From Hohaiivirga grylli (GTDB lineage Bacteria > Pseudomonadota > Alphaproteobacteria > Rhizobiales > Beijerinckiaceae): 64,000 nucleotides of DNA. Both the position numbers and the translations under genes were made by a program. A model generated the notes under the pieces. That model was not told the origin of the DNA. It did not search any database and saw only the letters and a program-made list of their open reading frames with translations. The stretch's first letter is position 1; every line of letters begins with the position of its first letter. Below are positions 18,311-26,886 of this stretch, one piece after another. The DNA is taken from assembly GCF_039655745.1 (NCBI RefSeq), contig NZ_JBBYXI010000001.1:434001-498000 (forward strand). The letters are read 5' to 3'.

Positions 18311-19705
18311 TCAGGCTTCTGGTAAGCCTGTAAATTTTGCAGGCATGAAAATCGATGCCTGCAGGCCACCCAGATCGCTTTGAGAAAGTGTGAGTTTTGC
18401 ATTATAGGCATTGGCAACATCCTGAACGATCGCAAGGCCAAGGCCGGCACCGCCGCTTTCATCCAGACGCTGTCCACGGCCGTGTACCTGTTCACATTGT
18501 TTGTCACTTAGGCCGGGGCCGTCATCATCAATGGTCAGTATAAGACCATCTGCATTTTCCTTGGCATCAAGAATAATTTTTGATTTTGCATAACGGCTGG
18601 CATTTTCAAGCAAATTGCCCATGATTTCCATAAGATCTTCGCGATCCATGGCAATGCTGATGCCGGGTAAAATTTTAAATTGCCAGTCAAGAGCTGCACC
18701 CGATGGTGTGCGCTGGAGTGTTCCAACCAGTGGTAGTAATGTTTTAGCGACAGGGATTTTTGCATAACGTTTTGAGCCGATACTCCTGACGCGAGCACGT
18801 GTCATCTCTCTGGCAACGTGATTGTTCATGATGCCGATTGCCTGACTGATTTCACTGGCGATTTCTTCTTCGCCTTTTTCACGTAGACGACGAACATCCC
18901 CCGCCATTGCAGTCAAAGGAGTTTTTAATCCATGCGCAAGATCGGCAGCCCGGTTCTTGGCACGCTCCAGTTCTTTATCCTGTACATCCAGAAGTGCGTT
19001 TATTTCTTCTGAAAGTGGCTGCAGTTCTGTTGGCACATTTTCCGGGAACCGTTCTTTTTTGCCTGATCGAATAGCGGTCATTTCGCGTCTGATCGATTCC
19101 AGTGGCCGCAACCCATAGTTGAGATAAACAAAGGTTGAAACGATAAGAACGACTGCCAGCAGCGCAAGGAATGGCAGAATATCACGCATGAACTCCTGCC
19201 GTGGGGTCGATATTGTTGCATAGTCGACGGCGACAAAAACACCAATACGGTGAGGATCTCCTGTCGGGCGATCTATCAGGAGTTGTCTGTAGGTTACACG
19301 AAGCTGCGTTCCATTCGGGCCGGGTGCATTATAGCGCTGGATTTCTTGCGGATTAGCGGGGGCGTGGGGTGGCATTGCAATGGTCTGGTCCCAAAGAGAG
19401 CGGGAGGTCTGAACCACTTCATCGTTATCGGTAATCTGCCAGTAATAACCGCCAAAAGGCTTCAGGGCACGTTGCCTGTTTTCCCGCCCGGAAGGTGTTT
19501 GGATGGAAACTTCGCCAGTTTCTGTTGAGATATCAATATGGGCGGAAGTCCGCTGCAGATAGAGATACATATCTGCATCAACGCGGCGGGTAATATGGCG
19601 TTCAAAAAGAAAGGCAAGACCAGCACCAGCGACAGCAAGTGCCAGAACAATTGTTATGATTGCAGCGATATAAAGCCGCCACCTTATGGAACCCGCCTTC
19701 TTCAA
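18311..19705 (-). CDS. Two-component sensor histidine kinase
   Basis: A 464-residue inner-membrane kinase with two transmembrane segments (about 10-33 and 175-197) enclosing a periplasmic sensor domain of about 140 residues. A HAMP-like linker follows, then the phosphorylated histidine in DLAHGLKTPL (His258) and an ATPase domain with NLLENASRYA and GGAGLGLAIV. It resembles PhoQ or FeuQ-type kinases. The start is a TTG 4 bp after the regulator stop, with GGAG inside the regulator's last codons, so the two are coupled. It probably senses an envelope signal, given the PepSY gene in the same operon. Confidence 0.88.
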   Translation of the reverse strand: MKKAGSIRWRLYIAAIITIVLALAVAGAGLAFLFERHITRRVDADMYLYLQRTSAHIDISTETGEVSIQTPSGRENRQRALKPFGGYYWQITDNDEVVQTSRSLWDQTIAMPPHAPANPQEIQRYNAPGPNGTQLRVTYRQLLIDRPTGDPHRIGVFVAVDYATISTPRQEFMRDILPFLALLAVVLIVSTFVYLNYGLRPLESIRREMTAIRSGKKERFPENVPTELQPLSEEINALLDVQDKELERAKNRAADLAHGLKTPLTAMAGDVRRLREKGEEEIASEISQAIGIMNNHVAREMTRARVRSIGSKRYAKIPVAKTLLPLVGTLQRTPSGAALDWQFKILPGISIAMDREDLMEIMGNLLENASRYAKSKIILDAKENADGLILTIDDDGPGLSDKQCEQVHGRGQRLDESGGAGLGLAIVQDVANAYNAKLTLSQSDLGGLQASIFMPAKFTGLPEA

Positions 19706-19709
19706 CAGG

Positions 19710-20390
19710 TTATGCTCCTATGCCTGACACGTCCTGGGCCTTAATACAGTAGCCAAACCCGCGGCGTGTTTCTATCAAATCAACGCCGAGCTTGCGGCGA
19801 ATACGGCTGACCAGAGCCTCCATGGCATTGCTTTCATGCTCCTGATCCTGAGCATAGACGTGTTCAGATAATTCTGTCTGAGATACGATGCGCTCTTTGT
19901 GATGCATCAGATAACTGACAAAGCGGTATTCTAGCGGTGTGAGATTGATTGGTACACCTCTGACGCTGACGCGCATTTGCCGTTCATCAAGACGGACTTC
20001 GCCTATTTCAATGAAAGGCGACGGATTTCCTGTTGAGCGCCGGACGATAGCCCGCAAACGGGCAAGCAGTTCTTCCATTTCAAATGGCTTAGGCAGGTAA
20101 TCATCTGCGCCTGCATCAATGCCGTCAACGCGTTCTGTCCATGTGCCGCGGGCACTCAAAACTAAAATGGGCGTATTATTATCGGCAGCACGCCAGCGCT
20201 TAAGAACTGTCAAACCATCAAGTTTGGGTAGGCCGAGATCAAGAATGATCGCGTCATAATCTTCTGTATCCCCCATGAACCAGGCTGTTTCACCATCGGC
20301 GGCTGTTTCTATCGTGTAGCCCGCTGCTTCAAGTGCCTTGCTCAGATCATTCGCGATACGAATTTCGTCTTCAACGATCAGGATTCGCAT
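19710..20390 (-). CDS. OmpR/PhoB-family response regulator
   Basis: The 226-residue protein has a receiver domain (phospho-acceptor Asp in AIILDLGLPKLDG, conserved Lys in YLPKPFEMEEL) and a winged-helix DNA-binding domain (LTPLEYRFVSYLMHH to SRIRRKLG, RRGFGY). It overlaps the end of the upstream PepSY gene by 20 bp and precedes the sensor kinase by 4 bp, forming one operon. The direct repeats with 11-bp spacing between the divergent genes are a likely target. It resembles PhoP or FeuP regulators. Confidence 0.92.
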   Translation of the reverse strand: MRILIVEDEIRIANDLSKALEAAGYTIETAADGETAWFMGDTEDYDAIILDLGLPKLDGLTVLKRWRAADNNTPILVLSARGTWTERVDGIDAGADDYLPKPFEMEELLARLRAIVRRSTGNPSPFIEIGEVRLDERQMRVSVRGVPINLTPLEYRFVSYLMHHKERIVSQTELSEHVYAQDQEHESNAMEALVSRIRRKLGVDLIETRRGFGYCIKAQDVSGIGA

Positions 20391-20697
20391 ATTTCTGTTT
20401 TACCCGGATTATCGTATTCTTTGTGGCGTCGACATATACTTTCATGAAGCGGCCGGATTTGTCGATAAGTTTAATCTCGTAAATCCATAAACCTTTATCG
20501 CGTTCAAACTCGATCTCAAGAACTTCGCCCGGCATTTCTTTCTGGAGCATGGTGAGGATTTCACTGAGGGATTTGATTTCACCACGCTGCAAGGCTTCGC
20601 GTGCCTGCTCATGCCCGTCATCAGAGAAGGCGGGAATGGTTGCGGCGCTGACGCCTAAAGCGAGTAGAAGAGGGAGTATAAATCTAAAACGCATCAT
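20371..20697 (-). CDS. Small periplasmic PepSY-domain protein
   Basis: A short exported protein: signal peptide (RFRFILPLLLALGVSAATIPAFS) and then one PepSY domain ending in VDATKNTIIRVK. PepSY domains are often inhibitory or sensory partners of proteases, kinases or redox proteins. The ATG at 20697 is preferred, with an AGGAG site about 10 nt upstream; a TTG at 20727 is also in frame. The 3' end overlaps the response regulator, so this protein may be the signal-input partner of the kinase (inference). Confidence 0.8.
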   Translation of the reverse strand: MMRFRFILPLLLALGVSAATIPAFSDDGHEQAREALQRGEIKSLSEILTMLQKEMPGEVLEIEFERDKGLWIYEIKLIDKSGRFMKVYVDATKNTIIRVKQKYANPDR

Positions 20698-20720
20698 GAT
20701 GTGATTATGCTCTCCTCTAC

Positions 20721-20759
20721 CTGACAAAATGCTGACAGAGCATCTCAGAAGTCTGTCAG
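20721..20759. promoter_or_regulatory. Direct and inverted CTGACA repeats, probable response-regulator site
   Basis: CTGACA occurs at 20721-20726 and again at 20732-20737, exactly 11 bp apart, the spacing used by OmpR/PhoB-family dimers. A CTGTCAG at 20753-20759 is the inverted copy of 20732-20738. The cluster lies in the control region between the PepSY-regulator-kinase operon and the divergent PepSY-reductase pair; a TATACC -10-like element follows at 20771-20776. Confidence 0.55.
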
Positions 20760-20823
20760 CACACTCCTGCTATACCGTCTTCATTGTTTCAAGAAGAAAC
20801 AAATTATCTATCAGGAGAATATC

Positions 20824-21111
20824 ATGTCTAATAAGATTTTCGGTCGTTTTGGTGTTGTTGCCGGTGCAACTGTTGCTGCTGTTCTTTTCGCTGCTCCGGC
20901 AATGGCAAAAGATCATTGCACATCTGCCCCTTCCTCTGAATGGAAGCCCCTTCATGAGATTACAGAACATGCAAAGCAGCTTGGCTATACGGTGATGAAA
21001 GCCGAGCGTGATGGTTCCTGCTATGAGATCGAAGGCTATGATAAGAATGGCGCCAAGATTGAGATCTACTACAACCCACAGACCGGTCTGCCTGCAAACA
21101 ACCGTCGTTAA
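20824..21111 (+). CDS. Exported PepSY-domain protein
   Basis: A 95-residue protein with a clear signal peptide (cleaved after AAPAMA) and a single PepSY-like domain. Two cysteines (Cys in DHCTSAP and in GSCYEIE) remain in the mature part and could form a disulfide. A good AGGAG site precedes the ATG. It is divergent from the PepSY-regulator-kinase operon and lies 81 bp upstream of the reductase gene, so it may be co-expressed with it and controlled by the same regulator. Confidence 0.82.
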   Translation: MSNKIFGRFGVVAGATVAAVLFAAPAMAKDHCTSAPSSEWKPLHEITEHAKQLGYTVMKAERDGSCYEIEGYDKNGAKIEIYYNPQTGLPANNRR

Positions 21112-21119
21112 TTAATATC

Positions 21120-21148
21120 CTGGCGGAACAATACAGATGTTTCGCCAG
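21120..21148 (+). other. Hairpin between the PepSY gene and the reductase gene
   Basis: A 10-bp stem (one G-U pair) from 21120-21129 with 21139-21148 follows the PepSY stop codon. There is no good T-run, so it is more likely an mRNA-stabilising or partial-attenuation hairpin that lets the small upstream gene be expressed more strongly. Confidence 0.45.
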
Positions 21149-21192
21149 AAACTGCCTGCCGCTTTATCTCTCCCAAGATTTAGGAAACTTCA

Positions 21193-23397
21193 ATGCAAAA
21201 ACTCTCTGTCAAAGGCATGGCGCTCTCACTCCACCGCTGGGTTGGGCTTATTCTGGCGCCACTGTTCCTGCTGATCATCATTTCTGGTGGTGTTCTTGCA
21301 TTCAAACCTATTGTTGAAGACCCGATGATTACTGGTGGACCAGCAATTGTTAAATCAGAGGTTCTTCAGTCAACGCTTGCAAAGATTGATCCGGCAGACA
21401 CTATTCGTCAGCTTAATCTGTCTGCTGATGGGCAGGTTATGACAGTTATCAGCGAGGCTGATGGGCCCAATGGTTCCTTTGCTGTTGCAACTGGAGAACG
21501 CGTTCCGGGAACTGGTACGGCTATCGATATCTTCGGTATTGTGAAATCCTTTCACAAGAACCTGTTGATCGGTGCCGGTAGTATAGTTCTTTATGCAACC
21601 TTTGCCATGCTTGCGATAGTGCTGATTGGGCCGTTCCTGAGCTGGTTACGTATGAGCAATACTGTATTGGGTTGGCATATAACGGCTGGCTGGCTGGCTC
21701 TCCCTCTTTTCATCATGTTGCCTTTAACAGGCATTTTGATGACCTATCACATTGATATTGGCAAACCGCTTATCTTGCCACAATCTGGCCCGCGGGCTGC
21801 TTTTGTCCAGAGTATTGATACTGTTTCGCAGACAGAAGGTTTTAAGTCTGTCATCTCGGCCCGTCGCTTTAAAGCGGGCAGTGTTATGCTTGAGACTGTA
21901 ACGGATAAGGGGCAAGCAACTTACATTGTTGGTAAGGGACTGGCAGTCCAGAAGTTTGAAGGTCCGGGTCTTTTTAAAAGCCTGCATGAGGGGACATGGG
22001 CCGGAGCCTGGTCCGGGATTCTCAATTTTCTTATTGCTGTCGCTATGAGCCTGCTGACAGTTACCGGCTTCATTTCATGGTTCCGGCGCTGGCGTCAGTC
22101 GAAGCGTAAGGTTGGCTCTGCTGATGCCGATATCCTTGTTGCTTATGCCAGCCAGACAGGAACAGCTGCACAATTGGCAGAGGCCACTTACAAGGCGCTT
22201 GAAGCTGGAGGTGCAAAGGCTGCCTGCATGGCATTGTCCGGCGTACGTATTGAACATCTCGGGCAATATCGTCATCTTCTGATTATTGCGTCGACCACAG
22301 GTGAAGGTGATCTGGCTGAGCCGGGTCGGGCATTCATGGCATCATTGCATGGTGCAGAACTCAATATCTCATTCTCAATGCTTGCTCTTGGCGACAAACG
22401 TTACCAGCATTTCTGCGCCGGTGGTGAAAAGCTCCGTTCCGTTCTGCTTGGCACAGGTGCGCAGGAATTTATGGAGATAGTTCGCGCCGATGGCGCACCA
22501 CAGAAGGCTTGGCATGAATGGCTGGATGGCATCCAGAAAGCGCTGTCCATCACAGTGGGTGAGGTAGAGGCTCCTAAGGCTGACGCCCCTGTTGAAGTTA
22601 CGCTTATTGAGCGTAATCGTCTGGATAACTGTGAAGATCATGTCACAAGTGAAACATGGCAGATTGTTTTTGAACTGAAGAGTGCCGTACCTTTCCGCCC
22701 GGGTGACCTTCTCATGCTGTCGCCTGGTAAAGGAGAGACTGAACGCTGCTATTCGATCGGTAACAGTGCTCATGTAACGGCTGATCGCATTATTCTGACG
22801 GTCAGCCGTAATGTCTGGACTGATGAAGCCGGCACAAAGCACTTTGGTAAGATGTCGAATCTTTTGTGCAATGCCCTGCCAATCGGTACAACATTATCGG
22901 GAGCTGTCCGTTATCATCCAGCTTTCAATCCGCCAGATGATGTTACGACCCCGGTTATTATGGTGGCAACAGGATGTGGTATTGCCCCATTCACAGGCTT
23001 CATCGAAGAACGCCAGCATAGTAATCAGGAAAAAGGTCCAGCCTGGCTGCTGTTTGGGAATCGTCATCGTGAAGGAGATTTTTTCTATCGTGATACCCTT
23101 GCCTCATGGGAAAAGAGTGGTGCTCTAACCCGCTTGAGCACAGCATTCTCCCGCGATGAGGGGGATGGGACTTACGTGACTGACAGAATTGTCAAGAATG
23201 GTGCCGAGATTGTTGATCTCATCCGGAACAAAGGTGGCATACTTTATGTCTGCGGTAAGACCCGCCTTGGAAACGGTGTTGATGCTGCCCTTGTGACGGC
23301 GTTGGTGACCAATGACAATATTCCGCAGGCACAGGCCGAGCAGACAATCCAGCAATGGAAGGCTGCCGGGTCCCTACGGTATGATCTGTTCGATTAA
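21193..23397 (+). CDS. PepSY-associated membrane reductase fused to flavodoxin and FAD/NAD(P) domains
   Basis: A 734-residue fusion. Residues 1-300 are a PepSY-associated membrane region with four long hydrophobic segments and histidines that could ligate heme (His14, His121, His162, His265). Residues of about 313-450 form a flavodoxin domain (VAYASQTGTA). The rest is a sulfite-reductase-type FAD/NADPH module (RCYSIGNSAH, VATGCGIAPFTGF, YVCGKTRLGNGVDAAL). It should pass electrons from NADPH through FAD and FMN into or across the inner membrane; ferric-siderophore reduction is a plausible role by analogy with PepSY reductases such as FoxB, not shown here. Confidence 0.85.
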   Translation: MQKLSVKGMALSLHRWVGLILAPLFLLIIISGGVLAFKPIVEDPMITGGPAIVKSEVLQSTLAKIDPADTIRQLNLSADGQVMTVISEADGPNGSFAVATGERVPGTGTAIDIFGIVKSFHKNLLIGAGSIVLYATFAMLAIVLIGPFLSWLRMSNTVLGWHITAGWLALPLFIMLPLTGILMTYHIDIGKPLILPQSGPRAAFVQSIDTVSQTEGFKSVISARRFKAGSVMLETVTDKGQATYIVGKGLAVQKFEGPGLFKSLHEGTWAGAWSGILNFLIAVAMSLLTVTGFISWFRRWRQSKRKVGSADADILVAYASQTGTAAQLAEATYKALEAGGAKAACMALSGVRIEHLGQYRHLLIIASTTGEGDLAEPGRAFMASLHGAELNISFSMLALGDKRYQHFCAGGEKLRSVLLGTGAQEFMEIVRADGAPQKAWHEWLDGIQKALSITVGEVEAPKADAPVEVTLIERNRLDNCEDHVTSETWQIVFELKSAVPFRPGDLLMLSPGKGETERCYSIGNSAHVTADRIILTVSRNVWTDEAGTKHFGKMSNLLCNALPIGTTLSGAVRYHPAFNPPDDVTTPVIMVATGCGIAPFTGFIEERQHSNQEKGPAWLLFGNRHREGDFFYRDTLASWEKSGALTRLSTAFSRDEGDGTYVTDRIVKNGAEIVDLIRNKGGILYVCGKTRLGNGVDAALVTALVTNDNIPQAQAEQTIQQWKAAGSLRYDLFD

Positions 23398-23419
23398 GTT
23401 TCGATTATATGCCATACGA

Positions 23420-23447
23420 AAACGGCGCCCAGTGAGGCGCCGTTTTT
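23420..23447. terminator. Bidirectional terminator between the reductase gene and lptB
   Basis: A perfect GC-rich stem (AACGGCGCC arm at 23421-23429 with 23436-23444) is flanked by A residues on one side and T residues on the other, so it can serve both convergent genes. Confidence 0.9.
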
Positions 23448-23461
23448 ACGTAAAATTGAAT

Positions 23462-24235
23462 TCAGAAGCGGAAATCTTCACCAAGATAGAGACGGCGGAC
23501 TTCTTCATTGGCAACGATGCTGTCCGGTGTCCCTTCAGTCAGAACGCGACCGGAGTGAATAATATAGGCACGATCAATCAGACCAAGAGTTTCACGAACG
23601 TTATGGTCAGTGATCAGAACACCAATGCCGCGGCGTGTCAGGTGCCGAACCAGATTCTGAATATCTCCAACAGCGATGGGGTCGATACCGGCGAAAGGTT
23701 CGTCCAGAAGCATGAATGTTGGATCACCGGCAAGAGCGCGGGCAATTTCACAACGGCGACGCTCACCACCAGATAGTGCGATGGAAGGTGCTTTGCGCAG
23801 GCGTTTGATGTCAAACTCTTCCAAAAGCTCATCAAGCTTGCGCTCACGTTCTTTCTTGGATGGTTCAACAACCTCAAGGACAGCGCGAATATTGTCTTCG
23901 ACATTGAGGCCACGGAAAATGGAGGCTTCCTGTGGCAGGTAGCCGATGCCAAGGCGTGCACGGCGATACATCGGCAGATTGGTGATGTCATTGCCATCAA
24001 GGTTGATTGAACCACGATCTGCGGCAACAAGACCCGTAATCATATAGAAGATTGTTGTTTTGCCGGCCCCATTAGGTCCTAACAGACCAACAGCCTCACC
24101 TGTGCGGACATGCAGGCCTGCATCCTGTACAACAGTTCTGTTGCGGTAGCTTTTCTGCAACCCTTTAACGGCAAGAACCCCTGGGCCGCCAAACACAGCA
24201 ATGCCTTCGTTCTGTATCTTGTTCTGTTCGTTCAT
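23462..24235 (-). CDS. lptB: Lipopolysaccharide export ATPase LptB
   Basis: LptB is the cytoplasmic ATPase of LptB2FG, which extracts lipopolysaccharide from the inner membrane onto the LptC-LptA bridge. Walker A (GPNGAGKTT), the signature LSGGERRR, Walker B (FMLLDEPFAGIDP) and the switch histidine (TDHN) are all present; YMITGLVAADRG and the tail RRLYLGEDFRF are typical of LptB. The usual partner lptA lies 5.4 kb away because a catabolic cluster sits between them; rpoN, which often follows lptB, is absent. Confidence 0.95.
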   Translation of the reverse strand: MNEQNKIQNEGIAVFGGPGVLAVKGLQKSYRNRTVVQDAGLHVRTGEAVGLLGPNGAGKTTIFYMITGLVAADRGSINLDGNDITNLPMYRRARLGIGYLPQEASIFRGLNVEDNIRAVLEVVEPSKKERERKLDELLEEFDIKRLRKAPSIALSGGERRRCEIARALAGDPTFMLLDEPFAGIDPIAVGDIQNLVRHLTRRGIGVLITDHNVRETLGLIDRAYIIHSGRVLTEGTPDSIVANEEVRRLYLGEDFRF

Positions 24236-24383
24236 ATCGGGTTTCCAAAAACCTTAAGAGTAGTTGTATTGGCAGAAATTGCAGAATAACGGAAGCTTTC
24301 TAGAAGAATTTTCAAGTTATTGGAATGCGAAACAGCACCCGATGTCTGGCGTTTGCACAATAAGTAAGGACAAGTGATAGGCT

Positions 24384-25292
24384 CTATGGCTTGTTCCAGT
24401 TATGTTTGCGGCAGTGTCGGCGTATTGTATCAATCATCAGGCGTGCCGTTTCCGTTAGCGGAGCCTTGCGTGGATAAATCAGGCTGTATGTGGCTGAGGG
24501 AAGCTCTGGCTTGATTGGTAAGGCGACAATTGTATCTCCAAGACCAAGCGGATGGAGCATTGCCGTTGCAATAGCCGACAGAACGTCAATCTTGGTGACA
24601 AGGCTCAGGATGGAAGAAATAGAATCTGAATGAAGAATACTTCCTTCAATAGGCCAGAGGTAGTTTTCGAGCTCCTTATAATAACCCATCGAGGTTTCAG
24701 GCAGAAACCATGCGGCATGTCTCAGCTCATCGATAGATGTGCAATTGGCAAGTGGATGATCTTTGCTGGCAATGATGCTGAAGGGAGCCGTAAATAAAGG
24801 CTCTTCAATAAATTCGCTTAAAGGGATGTCTTCATTCAATGAGCCAATTGCAAAATCGAGCTGTCCCTCGCGTAAAGCCGGGATAAGATTCGAGAGCTGG
24901 GCTTCCTTGAACGAAATTCCTGCCAGGGGACGCCGCATTCTGAAATCGCGAATAACACCGGGCAGTACCGTGAAGGCAATGAGTGAGGAAAAGCCAAAAG
25001 CTACCTTACCTTGAGAATGGGCATTCAGGTGACTGAGCTCTTCCTGAGCGCGTTTCAGCTCTTCCAGAATAAAGTGCATGCGGACTGCAAAAGCCTTGCC
25101 TGATTCTGTCAAAGAGATGCCGTGAGCACCGCGTGTTACCAGAGCCGTACCAAGTGTAGCTTCAAGTTCACGCAGGGTTCTTGTTAAGGCAGGCTGGGAT
25201 TGTCCGAGAGATTTCGCAGCGGAACGAATGCTCCCACAACGGATAATCTCTTGAAACGCCTTGAGTTGGCGTAATTTCGGTAATTTTTGCAT
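24384..25292 (-). CDS. LysR-family transcriptional regulator, AbgR-like
   Basis: The 302-residue protein has the LysR helix-turn-helix (SIRSAAKSLGQSQPALTRTLRELE) and a periplasmic-binding-protein-like effector domain. Overall it resembles E. coli AbgR, the activator of p-aminobenzoyl-glutamate uptake and cleavage, in the stretches LILEEL-like RMHFILEELKRAQEEL and SDSISSILSLVTKIDVLSAI. It is divergent from the DUF3100-M20-serine dehydratase genes and probably controls them in response to an amide or amino acid derivative; the effector is unknown. Confidence 0.88.
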   Translation of the reverse strand: MQKLPKLRQLKAFQEIIRCGSIRSAAKSLGQSQPALTRTLRELEATLGTALVTRGAHGISLTESGKAFAVRMHFILEELKRAQEELSHLNAHSQGKVAFGFSSLIAFTVLPGVIRDFRMRRPLAGISFKEAQLSNLIPALREGQLDFAIGSLNEDIPLSEFIEEPLFTAPFSIIASKDHPLANCTSIDELRHAAWFLPETSMGYYKELENYLWPIEGSILHSDSISSILSLVTKIDVLSAIATAMLHPLGLGDTIVALPIKPELPSATYSLIYPRKAPLTETARLMIDTIRRHCRKHNWNKP

Positions 25293-25317
25293 AATCTACT
25301 ATATCAACAAAAGGTAT

Positions 25318-25421
25318 CGCCCCAAAGATTTTTTCATCTTTCAAAAATATGGAAACTGTATAGGTTGCGTTTCGTAAGGTCTCGTATGCAGAAAATAATC
25401 ACTACGGATATCTTGGGGGCG
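25318..25421. promoter_or_regulatory. Paired operator-like repeats between the LysR gene and the DUF3100 gene
   Basis: CGCCCCAAAGAT at 25318-25329 and its near-perfect inverted copy ATCTTGGGGGCG at 25410-25421 (11 of 12 match) lie about 80 bp apart. The first overlaps a local palindrome AAAGAT-N6-ATCTTT (25324-25341). Paired sites in a divergent control region fit a LysR tetramer that bends or loops DNA; binding is inferred. Confidence 0.45.
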
Positions 25422-25482
25422 TCATAACAATATAATCCCTCAAGTCATTTTCTGCCTTGTTAAATTGATGAGGTGCGCGAAC

Positions 25483-26289
25483 ATGGATATGTTACGTGAT
25501 TGGAGAGTGCACTTTTTATGTTTGGCAATCGTGCTCGTTTCAGAGCTGATTGGTAAGTTGCACTACGGATTTATTGTTTTGCTGCCAATGCTTTATGCAA
25601 TGCTGTTTGGTGGTATCATCAGCTGGCCCTCTTTCAAAATTCTGTCTGAGAAGAATATGAAGGCAGCAACAGGTGTCATGTCAGCTGCGCTGATGTTGCT
25701 TGTTGTAAAGCTTGGACTGGATATCGGGCCAAAGCTTGGAATTCTGAAAGGTGCCTCTCTTGCTTTGATTATGCAGGAAATCGGCCACTTCCTGGGAACA
25801 ATCCTTCTTGGTCTGCCAATAGCTGTTGCGCTTGGTATGGGACGTGAAGCTGTCGGTGCAACCTATAGTGTTGCCCGTGAGCCGAATATCGCGATTATCG
25901 ATGATAAATATGGTCTCGATAGCCCTGAGGGCCGCGGTGTGATGGCGACCTATATTATGGGTACACTGTTCGGCGCCATCACCGTTGGTTTTCTGGCAAG
26001 TATCGTTGCTTATTTCAATATCTTCCATCCGTACTCTCTGGCCATGGGCGCAGGTGTCGGTAGTGGAAGCATGATGGCTGCCGCAGTTGGATCAATTGTT
26101 GCCATCTATCCTGAAGAGGCGACAAACATTCAGGCATATGCCGGTGCGGCCAATCTGATGTCGAGTGTTCTGGGTATCTACGTTTACATGTTCTTCTCTC
26201 TGCCATTTGCCGCGAAGATGTATGTGGTCTTCTCGAAGATGATGGGCAAGAAGGTTGAGCCTGAAACCGTTCTAGTGGAGAAGGCATAA
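25483..26289 (+). CDS. DUF3100-type polytopic membrane protein, putative transporter
   Basis: A very hydrophobic protein of 268 residues with about seven or eight membrane segments, a glycine-rich GAGVGSGSMMAAAVGSI stretch and a conserved-looking loop REAVGATYSVAREPNIAIIDDKYGLDSPEGRG. From memory this is the DUF3100 family, whose function is unestablished. The ATG at 25483 has GAGG at good spacing; upstream TTG and ATG codons are less likely. Its stop overlaps the next start as TAATG, and an amidohydrolase follows, so the pair may import the hydrolase substrate (inference). Confidence 0.7.
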   Translation: MDMLRDWRVHFLCLAIVLVSELIGKLHYGFIVLLPMLYAMLFGGIISWPSFKILSEKNMKAATGVMSAALMLLVVKLGLDIGPKLGILKGASLALIMQEIGHFLGTILLGLPIAVALGMGREAVGATYSVAREPNIAIIDDKYGLDSPEGRGVMATYIMGTLFGAITVGFLASIVAYFNIFHPYSLAMGAGVGSGSMMAAAVGSIVAIYPEEATNIQAYAGAANLMSSVLGIYVYMFFSLPFAAKMYVVFSKMMGKKVEPETVLVEKA

Positions 26290-26747
26290 TGGCTATTAAC
26301 AAATCCCTTGAAATGGTTTTGATGTTTGTTCTGGTCGGGCTTATTGCGGCCTGCGGTAACGCAGTTGGTTATAAGGTCCCTCTGATCGACTCTGTTCTCG
26401 GAACTCTTGTAATTGCTGCAATTGCAACTGTTGGATATCTAATCTCAAAGATTCCCGGCTTGCATAAGCTCCCTCTTATATTCTGGGTTTCAGTCGCTGC
26501 CGTTTTCGCTGCAACGCCGCTGTTCCCACTACATGAGCAGGTTTTGGCTCTGACAGGAAAAGTACAGTTTCTGGCAGTCTGTACACCGGTTCTGGCGCTG
26601 GCTGGTCTCTCCATTGGTAAGGACATTCATATGTTCAAAAAGATATCATGGAGAATTGTTCCGGTTGCTCTGGCCGTGTTCTCAGGAACCTTCCTGTTCG
26701 CTGCCATCATCGCCGAATTCTCCCTGAGATGGGGTGGATCGATTTAA
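26289..26747 (+). CDS. Small four-helix membrane protein paired with the DUF3100 protein
   Basis: A 152-residue, strongly hydrophobic protein with about four transmembrane segments and few charged residues. It starts inside the stop codon of the preceding gene (TAATG), so translation is coupled and a two-subunit transporter is likely. I recognise no family motif. The spacing of its helices and lack of a soluble domain argue against an enzyme. Confidence 0.7.
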   Translation: MAINKSLEMVLMFVLVGLIAACGNAVGYKVPLIDSVLGTLVIAAIATVGYLISKIPGLHKLPLIFWVSVAAVFAATPLFPLHEQVLALTGKVQFLAVCTPVLALAGLSIGKDIHMFKKISWRIVPVALAVFSGTFLFAAIIAEFSLRWGGSI

Positions 26748-26800
26748 GACGGTTCTGGAAAACGTCGTTTTCTTAGATTTCCTTAAAAATTACCAACCCG

Positions 26801-26820
26801 GCAGCCCTTACGAGGGCTGC
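26801..26820 (+). other. Intercistronic hairpin upstream of the amidohydrolase gene
   Basis: A 7-bp GC-rich stem (26801-26807 with 26814-26820) lies midway in the 139-bp gap before the M20 gene. No T-run follows. It may set the relative amounts of transporter and hydrolase mRNA. Confidence 0.4.
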
Positions 26821-26886
26821 TGACAGAACCCTTATGTTTAAAACAGGGCACTGAGAGAGGTGCCGGGCTTTTAAAAGGAGCTGGTC

